A DNA stretch of 34,250 nucleotides from contig PGZW01000003.1 in NCBI GenBank assembly GCA_002841515.1, positions 1 to 34,250 of the forward strand, written 5' to 3'. The DNA is from Firmicutes bacterium HGW-Firmicutes-19. GTDB taxonomy: Bacteria > Bacillota_I > Bacilli_A > Erysipelotrichales > Erysipelotrichaceae. Of the stretch, positions 27,996 through 34,250 are shown piece by piece. The notes below the pieces were generated by a model that was given only the letters and a program-made list of their open reading frames with translations, searched no databases and was not told where the DNA came from. The position numbers and the translations under genes are program-made. The number at the start of each line of letters is the position of its first letter. Position 1 is the stretch's first letter.

Positions 27996-28762
27996 ACTCG
28001 TACTTCCTTACTCTTTGAATATTTGTGTAATGTATTAAAAGCATAACGAATCGTATACAATAAAGCTTTGATAAGACTTAAGTGTAAATGATTTCTGAAA
28101 ATATTCCACACCCAGCCAATCGCTCTGACTTTATTGCCGCTGGTCGAACTAAAACTTTTACGATAGTCCGCCAGGATTTCATCCTGTCCAAAGGCCACAA
28201 TACCGCTATGTAATACAGAAAGCCAACAAGCAAAATCTTCATGTTTGATTTTCGGAAAAGTGAGACTTCTAACTACTTCGGTATCAATCATCACCGTTAA
28301 ACAACCAATATAATTCGCCCGGATCAAATCAGAAAAAGTTACCTTATCCGGTGCAGAAATGACCTGTTTACTTCTTACACTATTTTCATCCATGATTTGA
28401 TAAGACGAGAAAACGAATGCCGCTTGATTCTTCAACATGAAATCCAATTGCTTTTGAAGTTTATCAACTCGCCAACAATCATCACTGTCTAAAAAAGCGA
28501 CATAACGTCCCTGTGCATGGATTAATCCCGTGTTTCTGGCATTTGCAATGCCACCGTTATTTGGCAAGGATATGCATTTGATTCGACTATCCTTTTGTAC
28601 ATATTCTTCGATAATGGACAGTGTATCATCCGTTGATGCGTCATTGACAATAATCATTTCCCAACGCTTGTCACTCTGAGCAAGAACTGATTTAATACAT
28701 TCCCGAAGGTAACGGCTTGCATTGTAGGCCGGCGTAATGATTGAAATCATTGTTTTATTCAC
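27992..28762 (-). CDS. Glycosyltransferase family 2; first gene of the repeat-unit operon
   Basis: MISIITPAYNASRYLRECIKSVLAQSDKRWEMIIVNDASTDDTLSII...AFLDSDDCW. Confidence 0.92.
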   Translation of the reverse strand: MNKTMISIITPAYNASRYLRECIKSVLAQSDKRWEMIIVNDASTDDTLSIIEEYVQKDSRIKCISLPNNGGIANARNTGLIHAQGRYVAFLDSDDCWRVDKLQKQLDFMLKNQAAFVFSSYQIMDENSVRSKQVISAPDKVTFSDLIRANYIGCLTVMIDTEVVRSLTFPKIKHEDFACWLSVLHSGIVAFGQDEILADYRKSFSSTSGNKVRAIGWVWNIFRNHLHLSLIKALLYTIRYAFNTLHKYSKSKEVRV

Positions 28763-28787
28763 AATTTCCCCTCCGAAACCTGATAAA

Positions 28788-28816
28788 ATTATATCTTAAA
28801 CAGTGTATATTTACAA
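28788..28816 (-). promoter_or_regulatory. Sigma-A-like promoter for the repeat-unit operon
   Basis: Minus strand TTGTAA-N17-TATAAT, ~26 bp upstream of the 28762 start; no upstream terminator-free coding overlap. Confidence 0.65.
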
Positions 28817-28947
28817 TGTGACGAAAATTACTGAAACAAGAACTTCATAGATTAGCAAATCTACTAAAAAGACACAGAAATTAAATCAAATTAATCCGAA
28901 ATTCCGCATCTCAAAACCACAAAATATCTTAAATCTGCAAGGAACGC

Positions 28948-30336
28948 TTATTCCTCATCCATCATGTTTCGTATGATATCTTTAACGGATACCACCGAAT
29001 CAATATCAGGAATAACCACAAATAAATCCATGTTTCCAATACTGTATGTCGGTCGGTATGCATCAGTTCCGGTTATAAATGCTGATGAAAACTGCCAATC
29101 AATTCCTTTGTTTAACTGTAATTTGATTAGCTTGGAAATTTCTGTCGAACTGATATTGGTGTCAATATTTTTAGAAACGATACCAACGACTCTTTCTATT
29201 TTCGTTAACATGGTTGGCGACAATGCTTTTTTTATCATAGCTGTCAAAACTTTTTGCTGATTTTGAATCCGCTGCCCATCACCGCCTTCGAAAGCCTTTC
29301 TTTCACGAACATAATGGTGAGCCAACGTGCCATCCAAAGTGACATTGCCTTTTTTAAACTCAAATCCATCATGAGATATAAACGTTGTCTCATTATAAAT
29401 CGTTACTCCGCCCAATGCATCAACAATATTGATAAATGAAGTGAAATTTAAACGTACGTAATAGTTGATGTCTATCTCAAAGAAGTTTTCAATCGTTTGT
29501 ACCGTACAGTTTATTCCATATATTCCTGAGTGGGTCAGCTTATCATATGCATCGTTTTTACATGCCAGTTGAACATATAAATCCCGGGGCAAAGAAACCA
29601 TCAATACCTTCCCTGTTTTAGGATTGACCACCAACAGCATATTGACATCACTTCTGCTTCGTCGATTTATCGAACCAAATGTATCGATCCCGCTGATCAA
29701 AACAACGAAACTGTCTTTATCAACTTCCACTTCCTTTTTAATATCTTCTTTCGTAATTTCCTTTGAAATCGTATGTATCACCCTAACACGTGAGATAAAA
29801 GCAGGATTCTCATCCGTCAGATACTCCCAAATCGAATCATCGAGTAAAAGTACATCAATATTCCCATTATCCAGTGATCCGATTGCATCTTCGTTTTCGT
29901 TATATGTCAAAAGATTCATATTATAACCAAATTTTGCTTTAACTTGTGATGATAAATAATTACTTAATTCATCTTCCATAATTTGCAGCTTACCGAAGAA
30001 TTTTCCTTTCGCATCTTCCATGGTCTGAATTGGATTGGTCTTAAGCACAACAAACGACACGACATTGACCTCTTTTTCAAAATAATCCAAAATCCGCTCT
30101 GCAGAATACTGTGTATAGAAAAGCAACGTAGAAGTCAGTATCATCAACACGGACATTACGATGATCAAGGTTTTGGGTAGTTTTCTGAAAATCATCACTA
30201 AGATAAATAATGATCCAATCAGAAAAGCAGTCCAACGATAAAGCTCTGGGACAAATTGATTATATAACAAAGCCAGCAGGAAAATCACTGCCGAAATCAA
30301 ACCTATGATGTTGATACTTTTTCTTTTTAGCTTCAT
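28948..30336 (-). CDS. LytR-CpsA-Psr (LCP) family protein with an extra extracytoplasmic domain
   Basis: DSFVVLISGIDTFGSINRRSRSDVNMLLVVNPKTGKVLMVSLPRDLYVQL...HSGIYGINCTVQTIENFFEIDINYYVRLNF...YVRERKAFEGGDGQRIQNQQKVL; start revised to 30336 with GGAGGT SD. Confidence 0.92.
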   Translation of the reverse strand: MKLKRKSINIIGLISAVIFLLALLYNQFVPELYRWTAFLIGSLFILVMIFRKLPKTLIIVMSVLMILTSTLLFYTQYSAERILDYFEKEVNVVSFVVLKTNPIQTMEDAKGKFFGKLQIMEDELSNYLSSQVKAKFGYNMNLLTYNENEDAIGSLDNGNIDVLLLDDSIWEYLTDENPAFISRVRVIHTISKEITKEDIKKEVEVDKDSFVVLISGIDTFGSINRRSRSDVNMLLVVNPKTGKVLMVSLPRDLYVQLACKNDAYDKLTHSGIYGINCTVQTIENFFEIDINYYVRLNFTSFINIVDALGGVTIYNETTFISHDGFEFKKGNVTLDGTLAHHYVRERKAFEGGDGQRIQNQQKVLTAMIKKALSPTMLTKIERVVGIVSKNIDTNISSTEISKLIKLQLNKGIDWQFSSAFITGTDAYRPTYSIGNMDLFVVIPDIDSVVSVKDIIRNMMDEE

Positions 30337-30460
30337 AAAGAACCTCCGATAAAACATGTATTATTGTAACACATCAGATTTTAAAGTAAACATACCCCAT
30401 GAAAACACTTGCTTACACAGCCATTTATCGCGATTTCACACAATTCTTTGATATTTGCAC

Positions 30461-32092
30461 CTAGTTTTGCGTCTTCTTGCTTCTTGAAAAAAGCAAACCG
30501 ATCAAAGCAATGATGATCAAACCGATGATCACCAAAGCCCCCACCAACACGATATCCAGCGGATGTTCGTCTTTAATATCGACATCACTGACGATATACT
30601 CCCCGCCAACCAACACCTCAAACTCCACATACCCCTCGTCCACCGTAACAGACTGGGAATTGAGTTCAAGTGTCCGCGAGACCGGATCATATCGATATAA
30701 ATTCAGCGAAGCATTATGTGCAAACATTCCGCCGATATAAACACGCACGATCGTTCCAATCGGCAAATCATTGTTATGATTAAATCGGACGGCTTGAAAT
30801 CGCGAACTTTGTAATAAATCGGTAAGTTCATCTTTGTAATTTGAGTCCGTCTGGATACCGACATCGATGCTCAAACCGGAAATTAATGAACGACCGTCAA
30901 TCAACCAACGATACAGTAACTTGCCTTGCTCATCCATCTTTGAGATTTCCAGTATCTTCGCACTTCTGCGCACTTTATCCAAAACATCGCCGCTTAGCAA
31001 CGTAGCCCCGTCAACGATGACCGGAATCAACGTTGCTGTTGTCATATAGACGATATCCCCCAAATCCTGTAACTTGGTCTGTGGAGCATTTAGTGATCGT
31101 GTAACAAATATCGTATAGATCCTAGACTGACCATTTTCCGCAATGACGGTCACCTGAATCCTGTTTTCACCAAGCATCAGCAAATCGACATTGTCAATGA
31201 TCACACTGCTCTTTTCATCCGCTGCTTCCGCAATCACCAGCACATTATCCACGACATTTTCAACATCCACTCGATACTCCAGGATCGATGGAGAAAAATC
31301 ATGCGGATAACCATCAATTTCCAAACGCTTCAACTCTGAGTTGGACGCTAATAGCGTGACATTACCAAAAGCGTCTTTACGTATGACGTTGATTTTATAG
31401 GTACGCCGCGACCCGTTTTGTGCCGTAACGACAATATTGATCTCATTTCGGTAAACCGCTAAACTAAACGTCGAATCTTCTTTGACAGAAGCATTGGGGT
31501 CCTCTGCTTTCGCAAGGATCCGGATGCGTGACACATCATTTTCAACGATGAGCGAATATTCCAGTATATTGCGCTCAAAACCGATATTACCGACATTGGA
31601 TGACAGTTCTGAAAGAAAATTATTATTGGATTTAGGGGAAACGGTGGTAATCAGCTTTGTCGTACCACTGCCCGAAACTGTATCTGAAGATTCAAAAATT
31701 GTGCCTGCTACACTGTTTAATGAGACATTCACCGTCCCATCGACTGTAAACATTTCCTTGGCTTTGAAGCGAATGCTCATAAATGAAACCGGACCGCTTT
31801 TCCCTATGGTTGATGTTGCGATGATTTCATTTTCCGCATTGATTGACACACTGAATCCGTTGAGTCCTGAGGGACTTCCAACGATTTCCAGCAGATCACC
31901 ATCAAAATCCAACTGTACCGTTAGTTTTTCAAGGGCTTCATCGGATTCAAAAGCAAAGGTCAAGATGATTTCACCATTGACCTCGATAGTGTTGTTACCG
32001 GATATCGAAGTCGAAAGCGTCGCAGCTTGTACAAACACGGTTAAAACGGCTAACATCATGAATACTAGTAAAATTTTGAATAATTTTCGCAT
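30461..32092 (-). CDS. Secreted membrane-anchored protein: cohesin-like domain plus two cadherin-like beta-sandwich domains, C-terminal TM
   Basis: Signal peptide; EIILTFAFESDEALEKLTVQLDFDGDLLEIVG (cohesin-like); two copies ILEYSLIVENDVSRIRILAKAEDPNASV.../ILEYRVDVENVVDNVLVIAEAADEKSSV...; TM IVLVGALVIIGLIIIALIGLLFSRSKK. Confidence 0.75.
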   Translation of the reverse strand: MRKLFKILLVFMMLAVLTVFVQAATLSTSISGNNTIEVNGEIILTFAFESDEALEKLTVQLDFDGDLLEIVGSPSGLNGFSVSINAENEIIATSTIGKSGPVSFMSIRFKAKEMFTVDGTVNVSLNSVAGTIFESSDTVSGSGTTKLITTVSPKSNNNFLSELSSNVGNIGFERNILEYSLIVENDVSRIRILAKAEDPNASVKEDSTFSLAVYRNEINIVVTAQNGSRRTYKINVIRKDAFGNVTLLASNSELKRLEIDGYPHDFSPSILEYRVDVENVVDNVLVIAEAADEKSSVIIDNVDLLMLGENRIQVTVIAENGQSRIYTIFVTRSLNAPQTKLQDLGDIVYMTTATLIPVIVDGATLLSGDVLDKVRRSAKILEISKMDEQGKLLYRWLIDGRSLISGLSIDVGIQTDSNYKDELTDLLQSSRFQAVRFNHNNDLPIGTIVRVYIGGMFAHNASLNLYRYDPVSRTLELNSQSVTVDEGYVEFEVLVGGEYIVSDVDIKDEHPLDIVLVGALVIIGLIIIALIGLLFSRSKKTQN

Positions 32093-32142
32093 ACATACCC
32101 CCAAATATAAATCTCTGATAGCATTATATCACTGAACAACCA

Positions 32143-32166
32143 TAAAAAACAGAAACTGGTTCTGTT
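32143..32166 (-). terminator. Intrinsic terminator overlapping the stop of the VanY-like gene
   Basis: Minus strand AACAGAA-CCAGT-TTCTGTT-TTTT. Confidence 0.7.
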
Positions 32167-32929
32167 AGTTGTCCAATTCTTCCATGACTAAGCCACTTTC
32201 AAACAAGGTTGTTGCCAGTTCGACACCGACATACCGTAAATGCCAAGGTTCATATATATATCCGGTGATTTCCGTCTTATCTTTTGGATAACGGATGATA
32301 AATCCAAATCGGTGTGCATTGATGGCTAACCACTTACCCTCTTTGCTATCCCCGAAATCACCTTCAAAAGAACTGTTGCTGTTTGGCGATGTCACATCGA
32401 TGGCCAAACCCGTTTGATGTTCGCTGTGTCCGGGTTTTGCGGAAAAGGAATTGGCAACCGCTTCGCCATACTGTTTTACATATCGTTCATACAGCTGTTT
32501 CTGCACGGAGTAACTCCGATATCCGGATTGAAACCAAAGTTCTACACCTTCTTCTTTCGCAGCGCTAAACAACGCTTTCAATGCAACATTGACATCTTTA
32601 CGAATCATTACATTGCTGGCCCTTGGTGATGTTGCCACCTGTGTCCTTATTAAGTCCTGTGGGACAAAATTTGAAGGCAAACCAATTTCCTTATTCACCA
32701 AAATCGTAATCGGACGATAGTAGTAATGCGGATCTTTGGACAACTTATAAGTGCGTATGAATTGTTGATACACCAAAACCCGCACTTCATCGTTGACCAA
32801 GGACAAGTTGCCCTCCGTTTCTTCAACGAATTGATACGTTCCCTTGACTGGATGATCGCTGATGTCTTCCGGTATAACATTTGTACAACCGGTCAACAAA
32901 ACCAACACCACCAACAGAAATTTGTTCAT
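32165..32929 (-). CDS. D-Ala-D-Ala carboxypeptidase (VanY/M15B family) lipoprotein
   Basis: Lipobox LLTGC; FQSGYRSYSVQKQLYERYV...SAKPGHSEHQTGLAIDVT...EPWHLRYVG. Confidence 0.92.
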   Translation of the reverse strand: MNKFLLVVLVLLTGCTNVIPEDISDHPVKGTYQFVEETEGNLSLVNDEVRVLVYQQFIRTYKLSKDPHYYYRPITILVNKEIGLPSNFVPQDLIRTQVATSPRASNVMIRKDVNVALKALFSAAKEEGVELWFQSGYRSYSVQKQLYERYVKQYGEAVANSFSAKPGHSEHQTGLAIDVTSPNSNSSFEGDFGDSKEGKWLAINAHRFGFIIRYPKDKTEITGYIYEPWHLRYVGVELATTLFESGLVMEELDN

Positions 32930-32947
32930 TTTTTCTCCAGAGCTTGA

Positions 32948-34177
32948 TTACTTTTTAAGTTGTTTCAGCTTCCGTACCGCTTTTTTGGCGAATGGTAAAA
33001 CACTTTCAAACAGATGATAAACCAACGGCTGAATGATCAAATCAAACTCACCGATATACTCATCGACATGCGCACCCAACGAACGCTTAAACTCCCAAAG
33101 TCGATCATTTAAATCGCCGTTGACCCCGCCGAAATTAACAAACTCACAGCCGATGGTCCGGGCATATTCCATCGCCTGCGACCATACCAGATAGCCGGGT
33201 TCATATTTTGAAAATTCAATGTTCATTCCCGAATACACATACTCCGCGGTGTTGTTATGAAAAAGTACAAGCAAGCCGCCGATATCGGTCTGACCTCCAT
33301 ACTTCATTTGCATTTCAAGGAAAAATTCCTTCTCTTTTATAAAATTTTCGAGTTGAACGCGTTGTTCCATGACCCGATTTGTTTCTTTTTTAGCCACAGC
33401 GAGCGCTGATTGAAGCTGATGGATGGATTCATCGCAGTTTTTGATACCATCCGCAAGATCGATACTGGCCATAAAGAAAACCGTTTTGCCCTCAAACGCA
33501 TCGAAAAACCGCTGGAAATATTCACGGTTGCGAAGCGAAATACCCTTTCGAGCTTCGGTCAACTCCATCAGATAAGCAAAAGAATCGAGCTTCTCCTTAA
33601 AGAAAACATCAACCTTCACATTCTTCTTCACAGCGATCTTAATATTTCTTTTCGCCGAATTGGTAAAGCGTTCTTCCATATCGTCGCTTACTTGAGCAAC
33701 GGCATTGAATCGCGGCTGAGCGTATGCGCTCATCGGCGTATCAAACCCTTTGTGAACGATATTTTTATCCAAACTCAAATAATGATCCAACAAATCTGAC
33801 TGTTGTTCAATTACATTGCCCTTGGCATCATGTTTTCGATAAACCTGATTGGGATCAAACTTGACACAAAAAGCTCCCTGCTCTTTGGCGGTTTTTTTGA
33901 TGTGAGCAAAGAAGTCCTTTGCATATTTCTCGTCCGAAATCAGCGGACCGCGCGGGATGTAGAAAAGTTTTTTGCCAAAAGGAAAAGTGCGGACCAGAAT
34001 CTGCACCGCACATACGATATTACCATCCGACTCACCCACGATCCTCAAACACTTCCATTCGCGCTTGACGGTGGACCAGCCGGACATTTGAAACATGGAA
34101 CCTTCTTTATGATTGCGCACAAATTCGTCATACAACGCGATTTGTGGATCATTTCTGAATACAATACTCACAGACAT
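32948..34177 (-). CDS. FemAB/MurM-type peptidoglycan interpeptide-bridge aminoacyltransferase
   Basis: SMFQMSGWSTVKREWKCLRIV...FYIPRGPLI...coiled-coil KNCDESIHQLQSALAVAKKETNRVMEQRVQL...YVYSGMN...EYARTIGCEFVNFGGV; start ATG 34177 or GTG 34171. Confidence 0.9.
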   Translation of the reverse strand: MSVSIVFRNDPQIALYDEFVRNHKEGSMFQMSGWSTVKREWKCLRIVGESDGNIVCAVQILVRTFPFGKKLFYIPRGPLISDEKYAKDFFAHIKKTAKEQGAFCVKFDPNQVYRKHDAKGNVIEQQSDLLDHYLSLDKNIVHKGFDTPMSAYAQPRFNAVAQVSDDMEERFTNSAKRNIKIAVKKNVKVDVFFKEKLDSFAYLMELTEARKGISLRNREYFQRFFDAFEGKTVFFMASIDLADGIKNCDESIHQLQSALAVAKKETNRVMEQRVQLENFIKEKEFFLEMQMKYGGQTDIGGLLVLFHNNTAEYVYSGMNIEFSKYEPGYLVWSQAMEYARTIGCEFVNFGGVNGDLNDRLWEFKRSLGAHVDEYIGEFDLIIQPLVYHLFESVLPFAKKAVRKLKQLKK

Positions 34178-34189
34178 CCCTCCGCGCAC

Positions 34190-34195
34190 ATTATA
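34190..34195 (-). promoter_or_regulatory. Extended -10 promoter for the FemAB-like gene
   Basis: Minus strand TGTTATAATG just upstream of the start. Confidence 0.45.
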
Positions 34196-34250
34196 ACATA
34201 AGTCATTTTGAAAAATCCACGTCTGCTTCGTTACTGATCAAAAGAAAAAA

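Noticed and set aside
31482-32135. 217-aa plus-strand ORF
   Set aside because: Antisense shadow of the cohesin-like gene; Ser/Thr-rich composition typical of reverse-frame translation, no SD.
33410-34201. Plus-strand ORFs of 129 and 132 aa
   Set aside because: Antisense to the FemAB-like gene; no recognisable domain.
1-34250. CRISPR arrays, transposons/IS ends, tRNA or rRNA genes
   Set aside because: No regularly spaced repeats, transposase/integrase-like ORFs, or tRNA/rRNA-like sequences were recognised by eye.

Overview
34-kb cell-envelope/exopolysaccharide locus of a low-GC Gram-positive (Bacillota-like) bacterium, almost entirely on the minus strand. I read it as several transcription units. 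(A) 34.2-29 kb: FemAB/MurM-like aminoacyltransferase, VanY-like M15 peptidase, cohesin/cadherin-like surface protein, LCP ligase. (B) 28.8-12.6 kb: repeat-unit operon with six glycosyltransferases, a polymerase candidate, WecB/WecC (ManNAcA), pyruvyl transferase, Wzx, a nitroreductase, a large phosphoglycosyltransferase and a DUF3048/YerB-like lipoprotein. (C) A lipoprotein built of four ~120-aa repeats. (D) A divergent CpsD kinase versus CpsC-CpsB pair. (E) 8.0 kb to <1: CapD-like dehydratase, LoaP antiterminator, small phosphoglycosyltransferase, GT4, CapE-CapF-CapG (UDP-L-FucNAc), truncated glycosyltransferase. The least explained element is a ~180-nt candidate small RNA on the plus strand at ~8115-8293. 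It has its own -10, an 11-bp stem-loop with a C7 loop, a second C5 patch and a strong terminator with a C5 loop. Its C-rich loops are complementary to unusually G-rich Shine-Dalgarno/leader sequences of neighbouring genes. A long imperfect hairpin directly after loaP is a candidate LoaP recognition element. All assignments are by eye; no database search was run.
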